From positions 918,501 through 982,500 of the forward strand of contig LR746270.1 of NCBI GenBank assembly GCA_902729315.2: a stretch of DNA of 64,000 nucleotides. The letters are read 5' to 3'. The DNA is from Spirodela intermedia. Taxonomy: Eukaryota > Streptophyta > Magnoliopsida > Alismatales > Araceae. The position numbers and the translations under genes were made by a program. The notes below the pieces were generated by a model. It searched no databases. It had not been told where the DNA came from and worked only from the letters and a program-made list of their open reading frames with translations. Numbering within the stretch: position 1 is the stretch's first letter; each line of letters starts with the position of its first letter. This document shows positions 49,601-63,000 of the stretch, piece by piece.

Positions 49601-52600
49601 TGTTGATTAATGTGTGTGTGTGTGTGTATGAGAGAGAAAGAGAGAGAGAGAGAGAACTTTGTTCGTGGATTATCTGAAGATAGAAAGGCAGCATTATCTC
49701 TGCTCTTTTTTACTGGGGTTGGAGACTGTTACTTGTGCCAAGCGTAATATCACAAGCAGAGAAACCATAATCTCGAACAGAAGGGTGGCAAAATAGTACA
49801 CGCCTTACTTGATTAACATTTGGGTCTGTTATTTATACCCGGCTCATAGTACAGGGGTTGAACCGGACCGGTCTAATCCGGTTTGACATTGAAGTAATAA
49901 AGAAATATTAAAATAAAGGAAGAAAAACAACAGCAACTTTTTCTGACAACTAGGATGTCGATTTGCATGTGCTAAAATTCCTAGAGATTCTAATGAAATT
50001 TCTTTGGATTCTTCTTGGACGTGCTAGTCGTCCCAATATCAAAAAGTATTTTCTAATATAATAACTGTCAGAAAGAGTTATTAGATGCCTGTCTATTTTT
50101 TGTCATTGAACATTGTCACTTTAGACAACAAGCGGGGCTTCTGTTCCATAGGAGCTCCGGCGATTTTTGAAGTTGATTGTTGCCTTGCTTAATTTTTTCC
50201 AGTTTATTTAGATTATGAACATCAGATGCCATACCTTGATTTTCTGAAGCAAGGTTTGTTGCTGACTTAATTTTTATCGTTGTGGTAACTATATTATTTC
50301 TTAAAACGGATTTTGGAAGTGTTTCTACTTCTTTCTTAATTAAACTGTTATTTTTCTGCAGGTTTTGTGTCTCCTAGGACCACTCTTCCCTAAGAACATG
50401 AGCTTGTTTTGGCAAGATGAGGTAGTAGAATAGTACAATATGCTTCATTAGAATGTTTTTCAGCAGACAGATACAAATTAGATTCAAGCTGTTATGCCCA
50501 CATCGTGTTGTTTTCTGATAATTACTCTTCTGTGGTACGCTCATCATTTTAGTTCAAAAAGTAGGATTGTGCATGTTTCGTTTGGTAGCGTAGTAAATGA
50601 TCACTGCCATATCTACTGGTGACCGGTGTGTACCTGTAAAAATGAGTACTGTCACCCTTGAACCAGGAAAATTCACTTGACATGAGTTAATATATGATTT
50701 GAATTTGGTATCGTTATATGCTCTCTTAATCTATAATGCTATAACTATTACGATAATTTTATTTTACGGTTTTACAATTATGCCAAATGCATTTGCGTAC
50801 ATAACTATGGTTTTTTTGCGATTTTATGGAATTGTTCAGAATTAATTAACTTTAGAGTAGGATATTGACTTAATGGTAGTCACCATCATTATCTATCAAG
50901 TCCCAACTAACTGCGATTGAGGAATGGATCCAATCCCGTAGTTGCATTATAGAATATACCATTTTTATATTCCACACGCATGAATTTACATCCTTATTTC
51001 TTGTTTCCATCAATTTCGTTTCATTATCGTAATTTCCTTTAAAAGCCTTCTAGAATTGACGATCATAGCTTAGTAGATGCATTTCCTTTTGTAGTCTAAT
51101 CATATTTCTTGTATTCCCACAATTTCTTTGACAAATCTATTTGCCTTCCTTTGTCTTCTCATGTCCTTTTTGACAAGATGAGAGAGGACCAAGCGAGAAT
51201 TGGACAACATTAATGAGTTTTAATGCTCTTTTCAGGATCTTCAAAGTTTCTTTATATAGATTTCATATAAAAGAGGACAAGTGACTTTATTTAGAAGAAG
51301 GGAGAAGCGCAATATAGTTGGATTCTGACTATAGGAGACAACTCTATCCTAAAAGGAAAAATAAAAAATAAGGAAACAAGTAGTTGCTCAATATTGAGAA
51401 TAGTATCTCTATTCTATCCCATATTTCACGGGACGCACCTGTCACTCCCCCACAGAATGATGCTGGGAGTGTTTCAACAATATTTTGGTGGAGAGAAATT
51501 TATGATGATCGGTTGTCAGACATTTCATGAGGATATCAACAGTCTGCCTCTTAGACAGTATGTTTTTTTTTTGGAGGTCTACAGTGACACCGTGATGATA
51601 GGACCTGCTTTCTTATGATAAAGATATAATTTTTCTTTATCATCTCTCGCAAGATGTCTTTGTTTCTAACAAAAATACAAATGCATATTTCTACTATCTT
51701 CTATTCCACGATGCTCCTTAGAAATGAATGTCACCTCACTGCTATTTATCTCTGTCATCATATCCAACATTCTTTGTGGTATTATCCATTGTTCTTCCTG
51801 AAGTATCTCGTGAAAAGTTTCCTCCAAATTCAGAATTGGTTTCCAATTCATTAGAGTTCCACGAATAGTTTAGACTCTGGTTGGATTCCTTTAAAAACTG
51901 ATCTCTATTTTTCTCTTGTTACCCTTGTGCCACTTATAATGCTAAATTTGGAAATAATATCGTAAAAGATAAAACTACACTCAAGCCGTAAGTTCATGAA
52001 ACCAAAATAGTATCCTTGCGTGTTTTTCCTTCCATAATTATACTCATTAATTTTAATTCGAAGATTGGACTTTCTAGTGTCATTATCTTAATGATATACT
52101 CGCTTCAAGAAATTTCACATGCTTCTGTGCTTATTATCCAGCTCATTATCTTTGCATTATTTTTCTTCCTAGTTAAGTTCTTGAGTTTCTTTAGGTATTT
52201 CTTTACTCCCATTATCTTTGCAGCTAGTTTAGGTATAATAGTTGTTCTTTTTTGAACATCCATGAATGTCTATAGGAGAGGACAGGAAAAAATGTAGATA
52301 TAGCATTTGATTGAATGGCAACAAGAGCTTACTTTCTTGGGGAAGATGTTCCTTCAAGTTTAGCGGCTACCAAGATAACCTAAGACCTAATCTCCTCAAC
52401 GAGATTCGAAATTGCAAGAAACTCTAGACTCCACACTCTCATACTAAGACAAGATGAGAGAGGACCAAGAGAGAATGCGACAACATGAATGAGTTGTAAT
52501 GTTCTATCTATAAGGAATTTCGGAGACTCTTTATGTAAAAGAAGGAAAATGAATATTTACAAAGAAAGACAATGACATAATATAATTCTATCCTCACCAT

Positions 52601-55600
52601 GGGATACAACTCTATCCAAATAAGAAACACTATTTGCAAGGAAAAAAATAGTTGCTCAATATTGAGAACAGTGCATCTCTATTCTCATTTTAACTTGCCT
52701 TAGCAATATGATCTCTATTTATAATCAACGCCTTATGCTATATTTCATAGTCATCTTGTGTATCACTTATGTTGCCTTCCTTTTTATCTCGTAAGAAAAT
52801 GACAATCACATACTCCTTTGAAGATTCATAGGTTTTAGGCATGCATATCTTTCTTTATGTATCACTTTCTTAGTTCTATCTCGTTCTAATGCATTTGTAG
52901 AGTGAAGATTCTTAAAATGATTTTTTTTCGTACGACTATTTATTTCCCTAGTGGAATGTACTTGTATTTTGAAAGAAAACTATGATGTTTGTATGGCATG
53001 TAATCTGAGTGGGGATAATGGTACGTAACTGATGGAAATAAATAAAAACTTATCAAGAGACAATAATCATACAATGACACGAGATTTATAATAGTTTTGT
53101 CGAATCCAAGAATGCTACATTCCTTGATTCCACGTTAGAAATTGCACTAGATTAGTACAATATAGGGAATGAAGTTCCTAAACGTATTAATAAAACTTTT
53201 TCTGTAGCTAAGACGTCCACAATAATAATGTGGTGAAAGAAATTAATACAAAAAATTACGCATTAATCTAGTAATAATTGAGAAGTTAATTTTTAGTGTG
53301 AAGAAAGCTTTAACAAATGTCGAAAAGATTTTATCCATGCTAAGAGGCTTGATTATCAATCTGCACTTGAGAACAGATTCGAATCCTTAGGGCAATAGGG
53401 AGCTTGAGTCTTGTTTCATTTCTCATTCTTGTGGGTTAGCAGCTTCTATCTTCTATGGTTATTGACTGCTCGGTTTACTCAGAATATATTTAGGTTTTTG
53501 TTTGGGGTCAACACTATGTATCTTGGATTATTGTTTAGAAGATTACTTGCCAACTCATGCCCATGGGATGCTGATATGTTCTCTTATTCTGTAATTTTTG
53601 GCCACTGTCTCAACTATTTGTATCTATGTTGCTGTTTTTGCAGAAGGTGTAAACAATTAGGTTGACTTTCAGTTCAGACAATGACTAAAGCATAAGAGAT
53701 ACATTTAGCTTTGATGGCGTGGAATCAAAAATAATTTGTCACATTAAATTCCTCTTTGGATGAGGGTTGGAGACTCAACAAACTACATCTTGGCTCTACT
53801 AAGTTTAGAAAGTCTAGAAAAAGTAACATTTTTCCATAGCCCTAGATTATATTCTCGTGATTTGTTTCTGGATAATTACACCGGATTTTTTTTTTGGACA
53901 ATTATATCCTTAATGATATAATTGGTACAATACACTCCCATCTTCGCTTGCAAGGCCAATATTCCAAAATTTGTAGTAACCTAGTGGTAAAGTTTCTTCT
54001 GTTGTGTGAATTACATACTGCCTTTAACAATGAACTTTCAAAAAGCCATTTACACTTCGTGCTTCTGATCCTCTTGAGGTCTTATCTGGTTTCTTCTTTG
54101 GCAATCCCTAGGTTCCAAAAATGAAGTCGTATATCAGTGATCCAGAAGACTTGAAGCAAGACTCTTTATACCAAGAAACATGGGATGACATGGTTATCAA
54201 TGTATGTAGGTAAATTTTTGCTGATGGTACAGTCTCTAAGGGTTATGCACTTCAAAATTTTGCCTCCTAAAATGCTGATTCAATTAAATTTCAATTATAT
54301 ACCTCTTATAACAAGTTTCCATTTCTTGAAATGGGATTCTCCACTTTTAATTGATTTATATCTTTTTTCGATTTTACTGAGTTATGTTAGATATTGCCTC
54401 TGTATTGTTTTTATTTCATATTCTGGAGAACCTAAACTGCCGCTGTTTTAGAAGGTTTGAACTTTATGTATTTCATTTTTTAGAATTGACAAGTATGCTT
54501 GGCAGTTCCTTGCAGAGTCTTTGGATATTGCTCAAGATATGGAATGTGTCACTCAGCTGGGAAACTCATTTACAAGTCAGTATGATCTGTATTCCGTGGA
54601 TGATGAACACTCTGCATTACTTCACAGGTAGTGCGGTTGCAGTGTCGGTCACTGATTTCATAAATCTCCAATTAAAGTGATTTTTATTTTAAGGTGTTTC
54701 AGTCAACTAATAAAATTGAATTAACATTTTTTTTAGAATAAGAATATTTCGATGGACTAAGAATGGTTTTCTCTCTTTAATTGCTATTGAATATGCTAGT
54801 TGATTTTTCAATTAGAGAGTTTGGTTGACTATTTTATGCATTTCATCATTATCATAATATCTTGTGCCCTGAATCTGGGATTGATCTAGATTTCAGTGGC
54901 TGACAACAACTGTTTGTAGTTTGCCTCGTTTTCAGCATGGTACCATTTTCCTCTCCAAGATCTGGATGAGGATAACTAGCCAACTGGCAGTGGCTTGATG
55001 TTGATAGGAGATTCCCGAAACTCCTGGCAGACGATGGTTACCTTTTGGAGGGCCAGTGGTGATGACAGCATCTAGGATAAAATAACCATTGATTAGGGAA
55101 AAAAAATGAAACACTGAAGATTACATTGTAAGATGTAATGGAAAAGGAGAAGAAGGGAAAGGCAAGAAAAAGCTAACCCTTAATAAAGGATTGTAATTTA
55201 TGTGACATGTACACTGAGTGTTATTGAGCCTTTGGTTCAATATAATAGGTTCATCTTCAAACTGAGATCCATCAGATAAATCCTCGGTGCTCAATTATTC
55301 CTACTGAGAACTAAATCTTCTCTGATATGATTTATTTTTGGTCTTCTCCCATCATCATTATCCGAGTTTTCGTACCTTTCCCTTGTTTTCAAGGACCTTC
55401 AACCTAGACGACTAGCTGTCTTTTGACTATTGTAGTTATGGAACTGGTTGCTTGCATGGAGATTCCACATGTTTTATCCTGAAGGAACAGTTCTGCATCA
55501 AGTTAATGGCATTTTCCTAGTATAATAAGATCTACATTTTTGGCTCGTCACTTTGATTCGGAATGTCTACTCTAGACTGATCCATCATATCTCTGGCATT

Positions 55601-58600
55601 TTGTGCGTGGTGGTGCTCTCTGGGAAATTGTTCATTTCTTTCATCCCCTATGTATATGCAGAACAAACTATCACCAGCCTCAGTGAATTATAATTTGTGT
55701 GGTCGAATCATAGAGTAGAATTAGGATCAAGATACCCATGAAAGGACCCTAAATTACTCAAGTGAAGTTTGAAAAGTAGTGTTGTGTATAGCATAGCATT
55801 ATGATGATGTCAAAGCCCAGGGTGTGAATGAAACGTTCCTGCTTATTTTCTTGGCTCCAGTCAAGAATTTATTACATTCCTGGGAGGCTATTATGCTCCT
55901 CGTGATGTTATCTTTGATGTCAGATCAAAGAGTCAAAAAGATCTCTAGTGATGCGAAATAACAGATAAAAAAGTTACTTTTATTAGACGGTTTCTTGTTT
56001 CCATGGGCAACTTTGTTCCTGTAGAAACCAAGGTAGTACAGGCACTTACAGAAAGGCTCTACAAGAAAATGCAGAAAGAAAAGGAAAAAAAACTGAACAA
56101 AAAACTTCATTTGAAGGGAAGAATTGCTAAACAGTCCGTACTTGAGTATGCACGAGTTCCAGGCTAGTATCAGTTAAGTTGTCATCTACATCTCTACCAT
56201 CAAAGTTCATACGTATTCCAGCATCTGGTCTCTTCGTTTTAGTGGAAATGACAGTCCAGTTTAGCAGCGGTAACGACCGCAGATTATAAAAATATTCCAC
56301 TTAAAACGGAAGCATGGTTTTTTAATAGAAACAACCACTTTTTCCTGCAGCTCAAGGAACATTTAGAGGGTTGCCTCTTTAGTATGAGGAAAAGACCTTG
56401 CCAAGCCTAAACATTGAAAGTAAGATCAATAGACATTTGGGGCCATTGACCAACACTAACAAATGTCAGTGCTGGGTCAGGGTTTCTATTGACAGGGGTG
56501 CGGGGGAGTATTGCAGGAACTAATCAACCCCTGAACAATTTTGATAGTCTTTCCAGATGGAGTTTTGACACAAACCATACAAGGATAAACAATTGGGAAA
56601 TTTGGTGAGTGAGTCATATGGTCGGTAGCTCTTGAATCCATTACCCAAGAGTCAGCAAAGGTTGTACCTGTGACATTTAATATAATAGAAGATGAAAACT
56701 CACTTGAATAAGCCAATGGATAAGAATCTGTGAGTTTGTCCAGATTGCCAATGAAAGATCTGAATCTTTTAACTTCTTCTTGGTTGAGACCACCTGACTC
56801 CTTTGTTGGTGCTTCATTCTGCTGTATTGTCGTGACATGAGCTGGACCATTGTTCATTAGCTGTTCTCTTATCTATCCCCATTCTTGACTTCTCTTCATG
56901 ATATGATGCGGCTTCTTACAATAAGTGTACCATAAGCTATCCTTTTGGTCACTATTCTGGGTGATCAATTGTCTTGGTTTTTCACTGTCAACAACTTGTG
57001 TTCTCTCCAAATTTGTGGCTGAATTATTGCCATCTTTAGCCACCATAGCTGACTTATCTGTGCTTTTTGGTTTGAGCATCAGGCCGCTTCTGCTTTCCTC
57101 TCCTTCAGTCAGTGCCACTACCTCATTAAAGCCATTAACCTCCTGCTTGCGAAGGATCTGAATTCTCACTTGATCAAATTCCGGATTAGGTCCAACAAGA
57201 AAATCATAAACTCAAACTTGCTCAATGAAATCCTTCATAATAGCTGCATCCTCATGATGTTTGGTTTTAATCATGGTCAAGTTCTTGCCATAAAGCTTTC
57301 AACTGATTAGCATATTCCATAACTATTTTACTTCCTTGTTTTGCATCTTAACGTCATACACTTGCGTTGCATCTCTAGCTTTGGAATAAGTCTGTTGGAT
57401 TGCATCCCAAATATCCTTGGCTGTAGCTAAGAACAGACATGTGTTGCTAATCTCCAGTGTCATAGAATTCCATAACTACGTCATAATCATACGTAATCTT
57501 CTTCATCCCGTGCCTCAAACCAAGGATCCCCTGGTTTCTTCCCTTTCTCTTTCAGCATAGTGCGAACAAGTTGAAACCATTTAAACTAGTTTTTTACATC
57601 CTATGCAGCTTGAACACTCTGCAACACTCCGTTTGTTGAAACCATACGGACTCCTCCAATTGTGTTGCAGTGATCATCTCTACAACCTCTGTCACCTGTA
57701 AGGCGTGAGTGGTATGGACAGTTGTCTGAACTTTGAAAAACAACAATGAAGACCAATCCTGAACAGTCCTGAACCGCTGTTGACAATGCAAAAAACAGGC
57801 GGCCCCTGAAATAATCAGCTGATCCAAGAGCCTGAAAAGAAAAACAACAAATCACCTCCTCCACACGTCACCAAGATATCCAAGAATGATTGCCGAAACA
57901 GCATATCCCTAGGGGAAACAAGATAAGACACAGACGGAGATTCCACTCGCTGCCTTGAGATTGACAGAGAGCAGAGCATGGGGAGGATGAAAAAAAATCA
58001 GATTTACAAGCCTAAGTCCCTGATACCTGGCACAAACCAAACAAGAATCCGTGGGGAAAATTTTCTGTCATATAAATTCACAGAGCAATTGCTGGTTAAA
58101 TATAATTACCCACTCAAAAACATGAAAACTACCTAGGACGAATTCCATGATTTATATGATACTCAACCAAATTAGGAAACTGACCAACAACCTAACCCTT
58201 CATTATACGTTTTTTTCCACAGATATCATGGCACAATTAAGATGCAGTGAACTGCACTTTTGTTATACTTACTAATATGACGAGTTGTGTCTCGATGTTG
58301 ACATATTGGTACCTTTTCATTTTGAATGAGTTCTTATTCCTCTCTCTAGTCTCATTTGTCTAGATAATTATCCCTTGTATCTCATTATTTTTCAGAATTT
58401 TTTGTCAATCTTGTTCTTTTCTGAACTGCATAATGGATAAACATTTGGATGTCAGCTAGTTATAGGCCAGAAGATTTGATTGATTGAAAATTCTTTTGAA
58501 TACTTGCATGTGAAATCCTTGATAGGGTTATACTTTTCATTGAATTTCTGGGTTGACAGCTTTCTTTTTTGCTTTTGCAGATGCTTGGGGATTCTTCTTC

Positions 58601-60031
58601 AAAAAGTTGATGATAGAGCATTTGTACGTGACAAAATAGAAGATATGTATAAGCATGCAAATATTTCAGTCCCAACAAATAGACTTGGTCTAGCAAAGGG
58701 CATGGGCTTGGTAAGTTGGAATTGGAGTTGAGAATATGTGTAAAATTTCTTTCCCTCAGGAATCTAATCTCTTGAGATTCCCAGGTGGCAGCTTCACATT
58801 TGGATACTGTTTTAGAAAAGCTGAAAAGCATTCTTGACAATGTTGGACGTGGTAGGTTTCAAAGGTATCTTCTTTTTTTACCTGTACTTTGATTTTTCAT
58901 TTTTTCATGTAAATGAGGGTATTAAATTGAAATATGTATAATTATGTTCTTATACCATTATATTCTACAAGCTTTTTCCCATATACTGAGGTTAATTTTT
59001 CCAAGAACGTAGAACTCTAAATTTTACTTGAGTCTGATCAACCAGCAATCTGTGGAGTATTTACAGAAAGGCAGGTTAGAAAGAAAGCAAGAGGGGATAA
59101 GGAACAGGTTTGTTTTTTATATAATTTAATAAATAAATCAGTAATTTTATCTCCAAGGGAGAGGGGTAACGATTGTACACAAAATGGGAAAGTTGACAAT
59201 TAAGTTTCTGAAGTGAGGTTCCTGTCAGGCACTCAACAGTGTTCTGTGTGGTGAAAGGGCAATTAAATGATTTAATCAGGGAACGGTTTGGACTTTTTCA
59301 AGGCTGGTGCATGGGATGGTAAGTCCATTTGCAAGAGTGGTGCATGCGACATTAAAGGAAAGTTAGTGGTGATAAGGATCTGAAAAACTATTCCTAAGTG
59401 AACTCTGATGGATCGCTACACTTCTGCCACTGGCTAAATCATGAACCCATGGTGCTTCCTGTAAACCCAATTCTCATTTGCTTTGTGGCATCCTTTCTTA
59501 GAGTGCTTACATTTTTCCTTAAGTTGTTTAGAACTCTCCTATACTATATGATAAGCTATACATGTTACGGCGAAGGGTATGATACAGTTTTAGCTTTTGG
59601 CCACAAAAAAAGAGGGATTAGACAGTGGAAGTAGTAGATGTAAGACAGCGAAGATGGGAAGTATGTGGAAGAGGGCAGGAAGAATTATTTTTTGGAGGGA
59701 GAGATGAGAAAATAAAAGAGAAAACCATGCATTTGAAATCATTTTTAATGACCTGCACAAGTTTGGCTTTAGACGCAAATTACGAGGTTGAAAGGACTTA
59801 CTAATCCCCATTTACCATAGGTAGAATTCAGTGGCTGGGTAGTTATTGAGCTTATGACTGATCTTGAATAATACTGTCTTGGAAATAATCTTATGGTACT
59901 GCACCGTTTATCCGTTTGTACAGCTTTTTTCCCAATACGTTATTTTAAATTACTGTTGTTCATTGCAGTACCTGTTTCATTGTCAAATATTCTATGTGAT
60001 TACAATTGGCGGTCCTGTATTTCGATTTTAG

Positions 60032-60062
<31 letters not shown>

Positions 60063-63000
60063 ATATTCATTTGATTTATTTAACCAAATATTCATCATTT
60101 TTCACTAATTTTCATGCACTCATATCCAATTTTTATGGACTTTATCATAGGCATCCTTGCCTCTTATAGGACTTTTATTATTTGTTTCTGGAAGTCACCT
60201 GTTTTTCAATTTATGAATATGACGATTTTGTCGCCAAACAAATCAAGTTTGTTGTGATGGATAATTCCTGGTTCCTGAAATGAAAACTATTTTTATTTTT
60301 ATTTTTTGTTCCATGTCCTTTCCACACCTGGAAAAAACCAGCAATGAATCAACGCTGGTACAGCAATTCATTAATAAAAGTATGCTATTGTTTATAGCTG
60401 GACGATTCGCATCTTGTTGTACAATATTATTGATTTGTTTGATTCCCTAATATGGTTTTTTTTATATGATCAGAGGGGAACAGACTAATGTTCTTGAGAT
60501 GATAATTATGTTTCTTATTACACCGATATCTGAGTTGTTTATGATTGGACCACATAAGCATTTATAACATAACAGTTGTTTTCTTTCTGAGTTTCACTCA
60601 TTCATTTATTGCAGGTTCTTTTCCTTCTTTTCTGGTGGTGCTAACACTGAAGATGTTGAAGATATCCATGCTGCTCTAGCTTTAATGTATGGGTATGCAG
60701 CAAGATATGCTCCATCCTCAGTCATTGAAGCGAGAATTGATGCACTTGTGGTATGAAAACATTGTTTGAATTAAGATGCCTTTACCCAGCAACTACCAAA
60801 TTCCGGTTTGGAAACACTTTGTATTATTTGTTACAAAAATAAAGTTTAAGGTTGCGGATAATTGTATAATCCGTAGTCGAAAAATTCAGTTACATAAGCA
60901 TTTATTACTGATAAGATCATAGTCCGTTTGACTTGCTGAAAATTTCAACAAACCCTGAAATGTGGCCTGTGACGCTTGAATACATCCCCTGACAATTGAA
61001 AACTTTCCAGTAATCTCTCTAAATTTTGTTTCGACCAGTAACAATATATGTAATTTTTTTAGAAAGCCATATTTTCCGGTATCGCAAGGTAACCAATAAT
61101 TCATCATGCTGTGTCACTTGTATACCTTTTTGCAAGTTCCTGAGGCCGATCTAGTCTCCAACTCTGGAATAAGTCCTCCATATACATGAACCTTTGGGCC
61201 ATTGGCATTGCTTATGCTCTGGCATATCAGAGTAGGAGGTGAATTGAGGTTCAGCTAACTCCTTGCCGTAGCCATAAAGCTAGATCCTGTTAACAAATCC
61301 AGTGTGACCGTCCCACACTGAGATATGTCACTACAGTTTGACGGCCCTATATGCCAAAAAGTTGAGTTCAATGGAGTTGATAGTTTCCGACTTGGTTAAC
61401 CATCAATCCTAAACTAGCATTAAAGAAATGAGGTTTCGATGAGAAGAAGCTCCCTAAATTCTACTGCTGTCAGTCCTTCGCTGCGCTGTAACAGTTGTGG
61501 CCCTCAATAACCTCTGAACCAGTGATCCAGCTACTTTCCCATGCGGGGCTCTTTTGAAGAGTTCAGCGTACTTTGTGAAACTCACTTGATGCGTCATGTA
61601 GAACCTAATGTTCATAAATGATGGATAAGTATGAAGATCAATAACATAAGTGGTGTGTCTCTAACCTGGTATCTATTTAGAATTTGAGGCTTCTCTCATT
61701 GCTTTGAGCCGAAACTAATTCTATCGGCATTTATTTGATTTCCTCTGAAATTGATTTAATGTGTACAGAGTTAGATGGTATGACTCTCGAGTACTCGTCT
61801 GTTAGAATTCCTGACCAATTTGTAGTTAAATTTTTTTCCATGCTATTTTATCAGTACTAAATGGGATTACTCTTTTTAACTTTAAAACGAATCTAATGGT
61901 CTTTTACCTTTCTGGCTGCCCTTTTAAGGTGAATGATATTCAGGAAAAAAATTAGATTACCAAAACACTACCAATTACACATGATTAACCATCTTATTAT
62001 TTGTATATTATCATTTTTCCTTGAACTAGACATCAAAAAAAATAAATTAGATCCATCATTAACATGACAGAAAATTGTTGTAGTTGTTGAAAAAAACTTA
62101 TCATATTGTTTAGAGGTGCACCTCAGAGTCATTCATTGATCCCTTCCCTTGTTATCCTCCTTTTCGTTCTTCTACTTCTCTCTCCTTGATCACACTCCTA
62201 CCTCTTTCCCTCTGTCACATGTTCACGCTTTGAAGGGGTGTTTGACACTTCTGTCCATGAGGCATCCCAGTTTAAGCCTTCCAAAATCTCAGAGAACTCG
62301 AAGTAGAGATTTTCTTTTTTATGCATTTGCTTTCCTTCCTGCATTGCCCTCACTTATTAGGCACTCCTTTCCATTCTATCACATGTTAAACTAGGTCTTT
62401 TGAAGGCAGCATTAGGACACTTCTGGTCATTATTTCCATCATTCTAGTTGATCTGTGTTAGCAAGCAGCATTCTGGCATGACCATGATAGGAAACTAGAG
62501 TTAACAGAACTCATATAGACTTATTGAGACGTCGTGCACCTTAGCACTGAGGCAGATTATCATGCTATTTCCGGCACAAAATCTAACCCCTTACTCAGCC
62601 TTGTCCTCTGTTGTGGAGATCTGTTTGATACAATGCAGTTCATTAGATGGCCATTGTGAGGTTTTTTATCTTCAATTGATTAGGACCAACGTATTCACCA
62701 TATAGATGTTGTGTATGATGTCTTGAAACCTTTATATCTTCTTATTATTTTTTATTACTCTCACCACAAATGATCCCTTGTATCACTGCAAGCATCATCT
62801 TCAACCATCATTTTCAGTTTAGGTAGGATATGCATCCATTCATGATTGATCAAACTTAGGGCATGAATATTGAAATGGATCTGCACATGATCTCTGTGAG
62901 ACGTCACTGCTTTTCTTTGGATTATTAAAGTCCTGACTGAATGAAAAGGTCTTTATTCTTACTGTATGGATAATTTCTTCTGTTAGTTTGTTTACTTGGG

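Larger units (their letters stand above)
51171..52687 (-). mobile_element. Short LTR-flanked element in SGR6-like intron 21
   Basis: A direct repeat pair (51171 to about 51444, and 52447-52687) encloses about 1.0 kb. Both copies share ACAAGATGAGAGAGGACCAA near the left end and GTTGCTCAATATTGAGAA near the right end, with clear divergence between. Left of the right copy, plus ACTCTCATACTA (52434-52445) resembles the initiator-Met primer site GCTCTGATACCA at 9 of 12 bases. Right of the left copy a purine tract (minus strand GTGGGGGAG) fits a polypurine tract. The orientation is therefore minus, as in the other elements. The interior has one weak frame at 51851-51666 and no clear pol domain, so this is a TRIM-like or internally deleted copy. 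Confidence 0.7.

Noticed and set aside
52016..52255. Hydrophobic 79-codon plus frame inside the intron-21 element
   Set aside because: An AT-rich sequence translated in this frame gives Phe/Ile/Leu by chance; there is no splice link or family match.
54932..55114. Minus-strand 60-codon frame in intron 23, considered as a transposon piece
   Set aside because: No motif of gag, integrase, RT or RNase H could be found, so it is not called.
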